A DNA stretch of 64,000 nt. Origin: JAAXIE01 sp965204245 (GTDB lineage: Bacteria; Chloroflexota; Dehalococcoidia; Lucifugimonadales; JAAXIE01). Within the stretch, counting starts at the first letter, position 1, and each line of letters opens with the position of its first letter. The DNA is taken from NCBI GenBank assembly GCA_965204245.1, contig CBDBED010000011.1, positions 1 through 64,000 of the forward strand, read 5' to 3'. The notes below the pieces were generated by a model. The model had not been told where the DNA came from. It ran no database searches and worked only from the letters and a program-made list of their open reading frames with translations. The position numbers and the translations under genes are program-made. Below are positions 9,186 to 18,392 of this stretch, piece after piece.

Positions 9186-9348
9186 GGCTTATCCGACGCT
9201 TTGGGTTGAACGTTCGACGCTGTGCCATCAGCCCGCTCCAATGAGGCATAGAACATCTCCCGGGAATTATGCCGTGAATGCCCGACCATGTCTAATGAGC
9301 TCAGCTAATGTCTATCAGTTATAGAGCCTCCCGATATCCGGGACGATT

Positions 9349-10213
9349 CTACTCAGTGGCTTCGATGTCGTGGAAGAAGTCGGGGGGGACTGTGGCACCT
9401 GTTTCCACGGGGGGGTGGGCGCGGATGAAGTGTTCGCGGCCCAGGGTGGCGGCTAGGACTTCGGGAGAGACGCGGAAGTAGGGGGAGTCGATTTGCAACT
9501 GGGTGAAGTGGGAGCGGATGGAGGCTTTCTTGTGGTCGAGATGGGCGGAGACGTCCATGTCGAGGTGGATTTCTTCGGGGGGGACGCCGTCGTTGCGTCG
9601 CTCGGGAGGAGGCATGGGCACGTCGAGCCCGGACTGGCGGAATAGGGTGGCTTGGGTCATGCGGAAGCCGCGGGGGCGGCAACTGTAGAAGAGGCGCTGT
9701 GGGGAGTGGGGCTGGACGCCGTTGGTCAACTGGCGGGGGAAGGCCTGGGGGTCTGCCGCAAGGTGGAAGGCTGCGTGTGGTGTGGTCGGACATGGCGATG
9801 TGGTCGGGATGGCCGTAGAGGCCATCGGGGCCGAAGGTGAGGACGACTTGGGGGCGGAAACGGCGGATTTCCGCCACGAGGGGCTCGATGATACGCTCGG
9901 GCGGTACGTTGATGAGGGCGCGGGGGTAATTGTTGGCCTCATCACCCTGCATACCGGAATCGCGATGATAGAGAAGGACTGGGTCCTGGATACCCAGGGC
10001 GCGACAAGAGGCCTTCAACTCCTTCTGACGCACTTGGGGCAGTGTCTCACGGGTAGCCGAGCCGGGTTGGCGAATCTCGCCCTCCTCTCCGAGGGTGGCG
10101 CATACCAAGCGGACATCCACTCCTCGGGAGGTGTAACCGGCAAGGGTGCCACCGACGGGAAAGGCCTCGTCGTCGGGGTGGGCGAAACAGACGAGCATTC
10201 GATAGCGGGTCAT
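9349..10213 (-). CDS. PIG-L/LmbE-family deacetylase with one frameshift near 9777
   Basis: The N-terminal part shows the zinc-binding CFAHPDDEAFPVGGTL motif and the later GHPDHIAMSDHTT motif, diagnostic of PIG-L/LmbE N-deacetylases, which deacetylate GlcNAc-type conjugates. After DHTT the frame continues as a shadow translation, while the true C-terminus (AAFHLAADPQAFPRQ ... HIDSPYFR-type region ... GREHFIRAHPP) is in the +1 frame. One extra C in ACCACACGCAGCC (minus strand) would explain it. Both zinc motifs lie before the shift. Closest functional guesses are mycothiol/bacillithiol-type deacetylases, but no linked pathway genes are present. Confidence 0.75.
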
Positions 10214-10331
10214 GGAGTCTTCCTTATGATCTGCTTAACACAGGGCTGGCTGATTGCCTGTTGGGTGGGCAGTGCGAAGTCATTCAGACTATCGTATCAC
10301 CTTTGGTGGAGAGGGCGAACACTGCCCCGAC

Positions 10332-10421
10332 CCTTCGACTGCATGATGGCAGTCACCACAGCCTCCAACCGATTGAGCGCGGAGGTTGTAGTGACTGCCA
10401 TCATTTCGCTCAGGGCGAAGG
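10332..10421 (+). repeat. Composite palindromic repeat, filled site with inverted insert (copy C)
   Basis: Flanks CCTTCGAC and TTCGCTCAGGGCGAAGG surround a hairpin with arms 10343-10366 (ATGATGGCAGTCACC...) and 10381-10404 (...GTGACTGCCATCAT). The loop reads CCGATTGAGCGCGG, the reverse complement of the loop in copies A, D and F, so the insert is in the opposite orientation relative to the flanks. Nothing else is seen in the 10214-10647 gap. Confidence 0.75.
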
Positions 10422-10647
10422 GTGATAAACGGCTGAAGGCTAAGGCGGAAATGCCCGGGAGGGAACGGGGAAAACGCAAGGCTCCTTTGGGGTGTGTCCG
10501 GGGTATTCTCTGGGCCCCGTGCTCCCGGAACGGGGCAGGCTGCCAGACATCGCAGTGCGGTCGGGGCGAAGGGAAATGAATAATCGAAACGGCTTGGGTC
10601 AAATCTCTATTGCAGGCGTGGTTCACGCGTTCTAACATGTAGGTGAC

Positions 10648-11664
10648 ATGACTGCGGCCGGTAGTTTAACAGAGAACATGGCGGAGACCGTGCGCCCAAT
10701 GCTGGCCTCGTTGAGGCGTCACCCCTTTGACTCGCCGGACCATTTGTATGAACTCAAGTGGGACGGGATACGGGCTTTGGCAAGGGTCGAGGGCGGGCGG
10801 ACGACACTGACGGACCGCAATGGCCGGGACATCACCCAGATATTCCCGGAACTGTCGCAAATCGCAGTGCAAGGCAAGCGGGACGGGACGGTGCTGGACG
10901 GCGAAATCGTGTGCATGGACAAGGAGGGACGCCCTTCGTTTCCGCTGCTGCAGGAGAGGCTGACGCATGCGAACGGACGTACCGGCGGACGGACCGGGAA
11001 TGCACAGGCCAACTACATCGTGTTCGACGTGCTGTATTTGAACGGCGTGTCGGTGATGAACGAGCCGTTGCAGCGCCGGAAGGCCCTGCTGCACCAGCTT
11101 CTTTCGTCGACGGAGGCGGTGCAGCCCTGCGCCTATATCGAGCGGGAGGGCGAGGCTTTCTTTCATGCCACCTGCCAGTTGGGGCTGGAGGGGATTGTGG
11201 CGAAGGAGAAGTCCAGCCTCTATACGCCGGGGAAGCGCAGTTCTGCTTGGCAGAAAGTGAAGAGATGGCGGGAGTGCGAGTTCACCATCGGGGGATATGC
11301 CTTTGGCGGACAGCGGGGGGAGTTGTTCGCGTCGCTGCTGCTGGGTCTGTATAACGGCCAAGGACTGCTGGAGTACGTGGGGAGTGTGGGGACGGGTTTC
11401 AGCGGACCGCAAGCGAAGCAGGTCTACAAGTCGCTGACAAACGTACACACCGATGTCTGCCCGTTCAACGTGCTGCCTTCCATGCAGAAATTTTTGTTCT
11501 GGTGCAGGCCTGAGCTGGTGTGCCAAGTGCAGTATGGAGAGTTTTCCACTGACGGAAAGCTGCGGTATCCGGTCTATATGACCATGAGGGAGGACAAGGC
11601 CCCGCCTGAATGCACTCTTCAGGATGCCCCCGGCTGGCCGGAGCAACTGCTCTATCGAGCGTAA
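10648..11664 (+). CDS. ATP-dependent DNA ligase (stand-alone LigD-type ligase domain)
   Basis: 338 residues. The adenylation motif is YELKWDGIRAL with Lys37 as the nucleotidyl acceptor; TLTDRNGRDI, VLDGEIVCMD, FDVLYLNG, GIVAKEKSSLYTPGKRS and WQKVKRW follow in the usual order of nucleotidyltransferase motifs, then an OB-fold ending YPVYMTMREDKAP. It seals nicks in DNA, here probably in non-homologous end joining, because ku lies 80 bp downstream in the same direction and a full LigD is at 14930. It lacks polymerase and phosphoesterase domains, as in LigC-type ligases of mycobacteria. Confidence 0.9.
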   Translation: MTAAGSLTENMAETVRPMLASLRRHPFDSPDHLYELKWDGIRALARVEGGRTTLTDRNGRDITQIFPELSQIAVQGKRDGTVLDGEIVCMDKEGRPSFPLLQERLTHANGRTGGRTGNAQANYIVFDVLYLNGVSVMNEPLQRRKALLHQLLSSTEAVQPCAYIEREGEAFFHATCQLGLEGIVAKEKSSLYTPGKRSSAWQKVKRWRECEFTIGGYAFGGQRGELFASLLLGLYNGQGLLEYVGSVGTGFSGPQAKQVYKSLTNVHTDVCPFNVLPSMQKFLFWCRPELVCQVQYGEFSTDGKLRYPVYMTMREDKAPPECTLQDAPGWPEQLLYRA

Positions 11665-11743
11665 GAGGAGCCTGAAGGGGGTTTGAGGGGCCTGAAGCGC
11701 GGACTCGCTTGGGTCCGAGGGACGGTTTCAAGAGGAGGACATC

Positions 11744-12634
11744 ATGGCACGACGCGCCATCTGGAAGGGTGCCATCAGCTTTGGCATGGTGGCGATTCCG
11801 ATAAAGCTGTACAACGCGACGGACAGCAAGGACATAGCGTTCGTCACGCTGCATGCTTCATGCGGCAGCCGCATCCGGCAGAGACATTTCTGCCCGCACT
11901 GCGAGGCTATCATAGACTCGTCGGAGGAGGTGCGGGCGTATGAGTATGCGAAGGAGCAGTATGTGGTGATGGAGGCGGCAGACTTCGACAACCTGCCGGT
12001 GCCCTCCAAGCACACGATTGAAATCTCGCAATTCGTGCAACTGGAAGCCATTGACCCCATGTATTATGACCGCAGCTATGCGTTGGAGCCGGAGGGAGTG
12101 GGGGTCAAGCCCTTCTATTTGCTGAAGAAGGCGCTGGAGAGCACGAACCGGGTTGCAATCGCAAAGGTGTCGCTGAGGCAGAAGGAGCATTTGTGCTGTC
12201 TGCGTCCGTATGAGCAGGGGCTGCTGCTGGAGACGATGCACTACCCCGACGAGATACGGGGCACCAATGAGTTGAACCTGCCGGAAGAGCAGGCGTCGCT
12301 GAGCGACGCGGAGGTCGGGATGGCAGTGGCCCTGATCGACCAACTGACGGCGGAGTTTGTTCCGGATGGGCATGGGGACCAGTACCGGTTTGCGCTGGAG
12401 CGGGTGATCGAGGCCAAGCTGGGGACGCCGCAGGTGGTGACTGCGCCGCCGCCAGTGCCTCAAGGGGCAGTGGGCGACTTGATGGAGGCGCTGCGGGCGA
12501 GCATTGAGGCGGCGAAGAAGGACAAGCCGGCCACTGCCGTCGATGGTCCGCCGCCTGCGGAGGTGGTGGAGGAGCAGCGGGAGGAAGAGGCACTGGATAC
12601 GGTCCCGGTGGGGACTGAAGCAACCGTTGGGTAG
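11744..12634 (+). CDS. ku: Bacterial Ku DNA end-binding protein
   Basis: 296 residues starting MARRAIWKGAISFGMVAIPI, the canonical opening of bacterial Ku. The core beta-barrel/bridge region (FCPHCEAIIDSSEE..., IEISQFVQLEAIDPMYYDRSYAL, KEHLCCLRPY, LLLETMHYPDEIR) is complete. The C-terminal tail is Pro/Glu-rich rather than Lys-rich, unlike the basic tails of many Ku proteins. Ku binds broken DNA ends as a homodimer and recruits LigD. Start has AGAGGAGG upstream. It forms a likely operon with the ligase at 10648. Confidence 0.95.
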   Translation: MARRAIWKGAISFGMVAIPIKLYNATDSKDIAFVTLHASCGSRIRQRHFCPHCEAIIDSSEEVRAYEYAKEQYVVMEAADFDNLPVPSKHTIEISQFVQLEAIDPMYYDRSYALEPEGVGVKPFYLLKKALESTNRVAIAKVSLRQKEHLCCLRPYEQGLLLETMHYPDEIRGTNELNLPEEQASLSDAEVGMAVALIDQLTAEFVPDGHGDQYRFALERVIEAKLGTPQVVTAPPPVPQGAVGDLMEALRASIEAAKKDKPATAVDGPPPAEVVEEQREEEALDTVPVGTEATVG

Positions 12635-12653
12635 CTGTTTCCGGCCAAAAGAG

Positions 12654-12675
12654 GGTGCTTCCCTAGGGAAGCACC
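12654..12675 (+). terminator. Perfect 22-bp palindrome downstream of ku
   Basis: GGTGCTTCCCTAGGGAAGCACC is a perfect hairpin 20 bases after the ku stop. It lacks a clean T run (GGGGCCATTCTATTG follows), so it may work as a weak terminator or a 3'-end stabiliser. Confidence 0.5.
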
Positions 12676-12738
12676 GGGGCCATTCTATTGTTATGGGTTG
12701 GTTCCGGGCATCCACCGCCGTGCCGGGGCATGGACGAG

Positions 12739-13540
12739 GCCCTTCGACTTCATGATGCGGTCAACACAACCCCTGCGCTCGGTCGCTTAGAGGCTGTGTT
12801 GACCGCATCATTTCGCTCAGGGCGAACGGGACATCGGCAATCAATCGCCCTTGGGAGGGACACCTCATGCGGTCTGCATCAACCTCCGGGCTCGGTCGCT
12901 TAGAGGTTGTGTTGACCGCATCATTTCGCTCAGGGCGAACGGAATATCGACAATGGAATCCCCCTTGGGAGGGGGACCTCATGCGGTCAGCACAACCTCC
13001 GGGCTCGGTCGCTTAGAGGCTGTGTTGACCGCATCATTTCGCTCAGGGCGAACGGAATATCGACAATGGAATCCCCCTTGGGAGGGATACTCCATGCGGT
13101 CAGGATTAACCTCTGCGCTGGGTCGCTTAGAGGTTGTGTTGACCGCATCATTTCGCTCAGGGCGAACGGAATATCGGCAATCAATCGCCCTTGGGAGGGA
13201 CACCTCATGCGGTCTGCATCAACCTCCGGGCTCGGTTGCTTAGAGGCTGTGTTGACCGCATCATTTCGCTCAGGGCGAACGGGATATCGACAATGGAATC
13301 CCCCTTGGGAGGGATACTCCATGCGGTCAGCATCAACCTCTGGGCTCGGTCGCTTGGAGGCTGTGTTGACCGCATCATTTCGCTCAGGGGGAACGGGATA
13401 TCGACAAGGGAATCCCCCTTGGGAGGGAGGCCTCATGCGGTCAGCATCAACCTCCGGGCTCGGTCGCTTAGAGGCTGTGTTGACCGCATCATTTCGCTCA
13501 GGGCGAACGGAATATCGACAATGGAATCCCCGTTGGGAAG
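12739..13540 (+). repeat. Seven-unit tandem array of the composite palindromic repeat
   Basis: The segment TTTCGCTCAGGG recurs at 12811, 12924, 13037, 13151, 13264, 13378 and 13492, a period of 113 or 114 bp. Each unit holds the hairpin ATGCGGTC...GACCGCAT with loop GCTCGGTCGCTTAGAG, the flank TTCGCTCAGGGCGAACGG, and a spacer of about 35 bp (ATATCGACAATGGAATCCCC...TTGGGAGGG). The first unit keeps the complete left flank CCCTTCGACTTC; later units have it replaced by the spacer. Spacers come in two main versions (GACAATGGAATC and GGCAATCAATCG) that alternate, which implies block duplication. Open frames on both strands here are by-products of the repeat. Confidence 0.85.
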
Positions 13541-13596
13541 GGCATGCCCTTTTTGCTCTAGGCGGGCGCGTGCGAGATAGGGTTTAGGGGAACCAG

Positions 13597-14175
13597 GTGG
13601 CGCAAGTGAACGGGGAAAGGCCTGAAGAAGACCTCCCTAGTGGGAGCGACGGGGATGAAGAGCCTAGAACTTCGCTGTGGTCGTATGCGTCCCGTTTCCG
13701 TGCGCATTTTCTGGCGCTGTACCTGTTGTTCGTCATACCGAGCCTGATTGTGGTGGCGATGGTACAGGTGCGGAATCACGATGGTATACTCGAGACATGG
13801 TTTGCGACCATCGTCCCGGGAGCCGCAGGTATGGCACTATCGGGAATGCTGGCCTATAGCACAATCGAAGCATGGAGGGGAACGTTGGTGCTGGCAGAAT
13901 CCCTACGGGACGACATGCGGAGACGGAGACGGAAGCAGCTTGCGGAGGAGACCGCGAAGGCTCGTGCAGAGGGACGGGCCGAGGCACTCGCTGAGGGGCA
14001 GGCCGAGGGGCGGGCTGAAGGGCAGGCCGAGGGACGGGCGGAAGGACGAGCTGAAGGGCGGGCAGAGGCTCATGGGGCTTGGGAGGGTTGGAACCGGCGC
14101 CGCATTGAGGCGGAGGCTAGGGGCGAGACATTCAGTGAACCACCTCCTTCACTCAACGGTGAGAAACCCCACTAG
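13597..14175 (+). CDS. Membrane protein with a charged AEGRAEGQ repeat tail
   Basis: 192 residues from GTG 13597. An acidic N-terminus is followed by two transmembrane segments (LALYLLFVIPSLIVVAMVQV and IVPGAAGMALSGMLAYSTI), then a basic stretch (RDDMRRRRRKQLAEE) and a long tail of 4-residue steps AEGR/AEGQ predicted to be helical or coiled-coil. The tail is encoded by a near-perfect 12-bp type repeat and should vary in length by slippage. Such tails occur in several DUF families linked to Uma2-like proteins. Location: inner membrane with cytoplasmic tail (inference from positive-inside rule). It stops 2 bases before the next gene, suggesting co-transcription. Confidence 0.65.
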   Translation: MAQVNGERPEEDLPSGSDGDEEPRTSLWSYASRFRAHFLALYLLFVIPSLIVVAMVQVRNHDGILETWFATIVPGAAGMALSGMLAYSTIEAWRGTLVLAESLRDDMRRRRRKQLAEETAKARAEGRAEALAEGQAEGRAEGQAEGRAEGRAEGRAEAHGAWEGWNRRRIEAEARGETFSEPPPSLNGEKPH

Positions 14176-14177
14176 GC

Positions 14178-14888
14178 ATGATCCTGATCGGGACATCGGG
14201 CTACAACTACAACGAGTGGAAAGGCAACTTCTACCCGGCTGATCTGGCCTCGTCCAAGATGCTGGGTTATTACTCGGAGCGGTTCTCCACGGTGGAAATC
14301 AACTACACCTTCTACCGGATGCCCAATGAGAAGGTTGTGGCGGGTTGGGCCAGGGAGACGCCTGCTGAGTTCACGTTCACGCTGAAGGCACCAAGGCGCA
14401 TCACGCACGATGCGCGTCTGGCCAACTGCCGGGATTTGACGGAGATGTTCTGTAACCGGGCCGGGGTGCTTGGGGACAAGCTGGCAGTGCTGCTTTTCCA
14501 GCTACCGCCTTCGTTTCGGAAGGATGTGGATGTGCTGGAGGAGTTCTTGTCGTGGCTGCCGGAGGGGACGCGGGCTGCCTTTGAGTTTCGGAATGGCTCG
14601 TGGAATGATGACGAGGTGTTCCAGAGGCTGAGGGAGCGGAACCTGGCCCTGTGCACCACCGACAGCGAGAAGGGCACCACGCCGATGGAGGCTACGGCCG
14701 ACTATGGTTATCTGCGGCTGCGGGATGAGGGGTATGAGGCGGGGGACATCGATGGCTGGGCGGATGCGATTACGGGGAAGGGTGACGTGTGGCGGGACAC
14801 CTATGTTTATTTCAAGCATGAGGACCAGGGCAAGGGGCCGGAGTTTGCGCAGCAGTTGGAGCAGAGCCTGAAAGCGCTCTCCGCGTAG
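14178..14888 (+). CDS. DUF72-domain protein
   Basis: 236 residues starting MILIGTSGYNYNEWKGNFYP, the typical DUF72 (YecE-like) opening, followed by YYSERFSTVEINYTFYRMP, FTLKAPRRITHD, VLLFQLPPSFRKD and AAFEFRNGSWNDDEVF. The family has a TIM-barrel fold and is widely linked with DNA-repair neighbourhoods, but its biochemical activity is not settled. Here it sits between ku and ligD, which supports a role connected with end joining or nucleic-acid metabolism (inference). It ends 41 bases before ligD on the same strand. Confidence 0.9.
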   Translation: MILIGTSGYNYNEWKGNFYPADLASSKMLGYYSERFSTVEINYTFYRMPNEKVVAGWARETPAEFTFTLKAPRRITHDARLANCRDLTEMFCNRAGVLGDKLAVLLFQLPPSFRKDVDVLEEFLSWLPEGTRAAFEFRNGSWNDDEVFQRLRERNLALCTTDSEKGTTPMEATADYGYLRLRDEGYEAGDIDGWADAITGKGDVWRDTYVYFKHEDQGKGPEFAQQLEQSLKALSA

Positions 14889-14929
14889 CCAGTCAACCCC
14901 GACGTTTTGGCCTGCCTCGTGAGCTTCCC

Positions 14930-17656
14930 ATGTTAGAAGAGTACCGCCGCAAGCGAGATTTCACGACTACTGTTGAGCCGGGCTCGGGCTCGGGCTCGGA
15001 ACGCGGCTCTTGGGGGGCGCTGAAGTTCGTGGTGCAGAAGCATGCGGCGCGTGGGCTGCACTATGATTTCCGGCTGGAGATTGATGGTGTCCTGAAGTCG
15101 TGGGCCGTGCCGAAAGGCCCGTCGCTGGACCCTGCCCAGAAGCGTTTGGCAGTGCTGGTGGAAGACCATCCGCTTGAGTATGGGGGGTTCGAGGGGGTTA
15201 TCGGGGAAGGGAACTATGGGGCGGGGCAGGTCATTGTGTGGGATGCGGGGGTCTATTCTCCTGATGAGGACGGGCGGCTGGCGTTTCATGACAGGGACGA
15301 CGCGCAGGGGCGGATGAGGCAGGGGGTGGAGGCGGGGAAGCTCTCGTTCACGCTGCGGGGGCGCAAGTTGCAGGGTTCGTGGACGCTGGTGCGGACGAGC
15401 AGGAGTCCCAAGGACTGGCTGCTCATCAAGCATCAGGATGAGTATGCGACGGCGGAGCGGGAGGTGCTGGAGGAAGGGCGGTCGGCGTTGTCGGGCGTGA
15501 CCGTGGAGGAGTTGAAGGCTGGGGCATCTGTGCCGCGGCGGGATGGGCCTGTGGGCGTGCCTGCTGCCTTCCCGGACAGAATGAAGCCGATGATGGCGCG
15601 GCTGGCGGACGGGGCGTTCACCCATGCAGAGTGGCTTTTCGAGCCCAAGCTGGACGGGATACGAATCCTGGCCTATTTGCAGCGGGGGCAGGTTACGCTG
15701 CGCACACGGGCGGGGAACGATGTGACGGGGGAGTTCCCGTGGCTGGCGGACTCGCTGCAGGCGCAGCCGCATGAGGAGATGGTGCTGGACGGGGAGGTTG
15801 TGGCCCTGGATGAGGCGGGGCTGCCGAACTTCAGTCTGCTGCAGAGGGTGCGGGGAGACCATGGACGCAGCATAGGACGTCACGCGGCTTCCTCGGGGCC
15901 GCTTTTGTATTATGCGTTCGATTTGCTGCATCTGGACGGGTCGGATTTGTCTTCGGTGCCGCTGTCCCAGCGAAAGAGGTGGCTGCAACGGACGTTGACG
16001 CCGGATGAGCATGTCCGGCTGGTGGAGTACGTGGAGCGGGACGGGGAGTCGTTTTTCCAAGGGGCGGTCAGGCTGGGGCTGGAGGGGATGGTGGCCAAGC
16101 GGGCCGACAGTCCCTATGAACAGGGGACGCGCAGCCGTCACTGGTTGAAGGTGAAGGCGTTGCAGGCGCAAGAGTTTGTCATCGGGGGTTATACCCGGGG
16201 CGAGGGATACCGCACCAATACCTTTGGGGCGCTGCTGCTGGGGGTGTATGAGGGTGGTGAGCTGCGGTATGCGGGGCGGGTTGGGAGCGGGTTCGAACTT
16301 GCGGGGATTGATGAAATACTCTTGATGTTGAAGCCCTTGGAAGTGGCGGAATCTCCCTTCATGTCGAGTCCTGAATTGGACAAGACCGACGGGGTGTGGG
16401 TGCGGCCCCAACTGGTGGCGCAGGTCAAGTTCGACCAATGGACAGACGACCACAGGCTGCGGTTTCCCGTGTTCATGGGAATGCGCAACGACGTTGATCC
16501 CAAGGGCGTCCACCGGGAGCGAGTGGAGCGGGCAACTATTGAAGGGAGCCAGGGGGGCGAGCTTCAGGCGCAACGGCCTGCGCCTGCTTCCGAACCGGAT
16601 TTGGCAAAGGGGGTGCTGGAACAGTTGGAAGGCAGCCCGGACCGGGCGTTGGTGGAGGTGGCGGGGCACCGGATCGGGCTTACCAACCTGAACAAGGTGC
16701 TATGGCCTGAAGCGGGGGGGCACGCAGCGGTTACCAAGGGCGAGATGATTCGCTATTACGTGCGGATTGCGCCCGCGTTGATACCTCATTTGCGCAACCG
16801 TCCTCTTACGCTGACGCGGTATCCGAACGGCATTGAGGGGGAGAGTTTTTACCAGAAGCACTGGGCACAGGGGGTGCCGGAGTATGCGGAGACGGTCGGC
16901 GTGTTCTCGTCCCACAATGAGGGGGACGGCGAGTATGTGATGGCCAACAATCTGGCGACACTGGTGTGGCTGGCGCAGCTTGCGGACATTGAGTTGCACC
17001 CGTGGCTGTCGCGGGTGTTGAGGGCGCCTGATGCCACGGGGCTGCCGGATACGTTCACGGGGTCGGAGGAGGCAATCAGGGCCAGCGTGCTGAACTACCC
17101 GGACTATGTGGTGTTCGATTTGGACCCCTACATCTATTCGGGGAGGGAGAAGGTGGGGGAGGAGCCGGAACTGAACCGGAACGCTTTCGGAAAGGCGGCG
17201 GAAGTGGCGTATGCGCTGAAAGAGGTGCTGGACCAGCTTTCGCTTTCTTCGTATTTGAAGACTTCGGGGAAGACGGGGCTGCATATCTATGTGCCGGTGC
17301 TGCGGCAGTATGACTATTCGATTACGCGGAAGGCGTGCGAGGTCATCGGGCGGTACCTGATGCAGCAGATGCCGAACGATATCACGATGGACTGGACGGT
17401 GAGCCGACGCAGCGGAAAGGTGTTCTTGGACCACAACCAGAATGTGCGGTCCAAGAACATGGCATCGATTTATTCGCTGCGGCCTTTGGCTGGGGCGCCG
17501 GTGTCGACGCCTCTAAAGTGGGAGGAGTTGGGGAAGGTGTATCCGACGGAGTTCACGATTGAGACGGTGCCGCCGAGGGTGGAGGAGTTGGGGGACTTGT
17601 GGGGTGATGCGCTGACGGGCAAGCATGATTTGCGGCGGATTCTGGACCTTACTTGA
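14930..17656 (+). CDS. ligD: Multifunctional NHEJ protein LigD (phosphoesterase-ligase-polymerase)
   Basis: 908 residues with three domains. Residues about 1-170 are the 3'-phosphoesterase (FVVQKHAARGLHYDFRLEID, EYGGFEGVIGEGNYGAGQV). Residues about 215-530 are the ATP-dependent ligase (EPKLDGIRIL with Lys240, VLDGEVVALD, GMVAKRADSPYEQG, WLKVKALQ). Residues about 580-908 are the primase-like polymerase (LTNLNKVLWPEAGG, the DxD motif in YVVFDLDPYIYSG, SGKTGLHIYVPV). The order PE-LIG-POL is the one known from Pseudomonas/Agrobacterium LigD, not the POL-PE-LIG order of mycobacteria. It trims, fills and seals broken ends held by Ku. All key motifs are intact. Confidence 0.95.
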   Translation: MLEEYRRKRDFTTTVEPGSGSGSERGSWGALKFVVQKHAARGLHYDFRLEIDGVLKSWAVPKGPSLDPAQKRLAVLVEDHPLEYGGFEGVIGEGNYGAGQVIVWDAGVYSPDEDGRLAFHDRDDAQGRMRQGVEAGKLSFTLRGRKLQGSWTLVRTSRSPKDWLLIKHQDEYATAEREVLEEGRSALSGVTVEELKAGASVPRRDGPVGVPAAFPDRMKPMMARLADGAFTHAEWLFEPKLDGIRILAYLQRGQVTLRTRAGNDVTGEFPWLADSLQAQPHEEMVLDGEVVALDEAGLPNFSLLQRVRGDHGRSIGRHAASSGPLLYYAFDLLHLDGSDLSSVPLSQRKRWLQRTLTPDEHVRLVEYVERDGESFFQGAVRLGLEGMVAKRADSPYEQGTRSRHWLKVKALQAQEFVIGGYTRGEGYRTNTFGALLLGVYEGGELRYAGRVGSGFELAGIDEILLMLKPLEVAESPFMSSPELDKTDGVWVRPQLVAQVKFDQWTDDHRLRFPVFMGMRNDVDPKGVHRERVERATIEGSQGGELQAQRPAPASEPDLAKGVLEQLEGSPDRALVEVAGHRIGLTNLNKVLWPEAGGHAAVTKGEMIRYYVRIAPALIPHLRNRPLTLTRYPNGIEGESFYQKHWAQGVPEYAETVGVFSSHNEGDGEYVMANNLATLVWLAQLADIELHPWLSRVLRAPDATGLPDTFTGSEEAIRASVLNYPDYVVFDLDPYIYSGREKVGEEPELNRNAFGKAAEVAYALKEVLDQLSLSSYLKTSGKTGLHIYVPVLRQYDYSITRKACEVIGRYLMQQMPNDITMDWTVSRRSGKVFLDHNQNVRSKNMASIYSLRPLAGAPVSTPLKWEELGKVYPTEFTIETVPPRVEELGDLWGDALTGKHDLRRILDLT

Positions 17657-17696
17657 TGAAGCAGGCTCACTGTTAGCACTGCTCGCGGAACTTCGA

Positions 17697-18062
17697 CTAT
17701 GGCTTAGACTTTTCCTTGCGACGCTCTTCGTCGTCCTTGCGCGCCTGCTCAAATTCACGCCGTTGCTCAGGAGTAAGGAACTTTTTTTGCTCCAAGGAAT
17801 CTAACAACTCACGCCTAAGCCGCGCATTGTATAGCTTGACTGCACCTAACATGAGAAACGTTACTCCTTGCAAAACTCCAGCCGATATAGCTGCAATCAT
17901 GGCTGACACAGCAAATGTGTCGGCCCATTTGCCTCTATCATCCGGCCAGTCCAAGATTGCCAAGGTTACGAAAGCAACCAAGCCTACTACATAGTAGAGT
18001 GCCAGACGTTCAGAGGCTGCATCAGAGAGGCCTCGCCCCCATCGTTTTAGCGTACTCCACAT
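17697..18062 (-). CDS. Small membrane protein with C-terminal charged helix
   Basis: 121 residues with two hydrophobic segments (YYVVGLVAFVTLAILDW and FAVSAMIAAISAGVLQGVTF) and a strongly charged C-terminal helix (LTPEQRREFEQARKDDEERR). No family recognised. The layout resembles DUF-type inner-membrane proteins with a cytoplasmic coiled tail. It is transcribed convergently with ligD. Confidence 0.6.
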   Translation of the reverse strand: MWSTLKRWGRGLSDAASERLALYYVVGLVAFVTLAILDWPDDRGKWADTFAVSAMIAAISAGVLQGVTFLMLGAVKLYNARLRRELLDSLEQKKFLTPEQRREFEQARKDDEERRKEKSKP

Positions 18063-18205
18063 ACCTCTACGGGGTGGCCCAACTCGATGAGAACGTCAAT
18101 GACCTACACCGCTCTGCATATCTTACCAAGTCTTGCATAAGACAAAAAGTCCTGGCAACCCAAACAAAGTCTCGCTCTAGGGCTTAAGACCGGGAAGAAC
18201 TGGGC

Positions 18206-18345
18206 TAGCGGTGGTCGCGGAGGAAGAGGATGAGCATGGGGAGGGCGGAGACCGCTACCAAGGCCAGACCTGCAATGGCGGCTTGGGCGAAGAAGGCCTC
18301 GGAGGCGGCGGACCATACGGAGGTGGCGAGGGTCTGGAAGCCGGG
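18206..18345 (-). repeat. Duplicated 3' end of the ABC permease gene (second copy at 18895-19034)
   Basis: This 140-bp segment matches 18895-19034 with two mismatches. It reproduces the last 46 codons of the permease gene (GFQTLATSVWSAASEAFFAQ ... FLRDHR), including a stop (TAG instead of TAA), but no gene body precedes it. The copies are direct repeats flanking 18346-18894, which carries one small gene. Apart from this repeat the 18063-18392 gap shows nothing. Confidence 0.85.
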
Positions 18346-18392
18346 ACCGAACTTGGTTCACCAAAACGTTATCCAGACTGGGAGGAGCGTAG

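Noticed and set aside
12739..13540. Regular repeat array considered as CRISPR
   Set aside because: Units are 113-114 bp, the palindrome fills most of each unit, the spacers are two recurring sequences rather than unique ones, and no cas genes are near.
12851..13587. Several 70-170-codon frames within the tandem array
   Set aside because: They repeat with the array on both strands and have no independent coding features.
14933..16669. 578-codon minus-strand frame opposite ligD
   Set aside because: Arg/Gln/Pro/His-rich shadow of a strongly conserved LigD reading frame.
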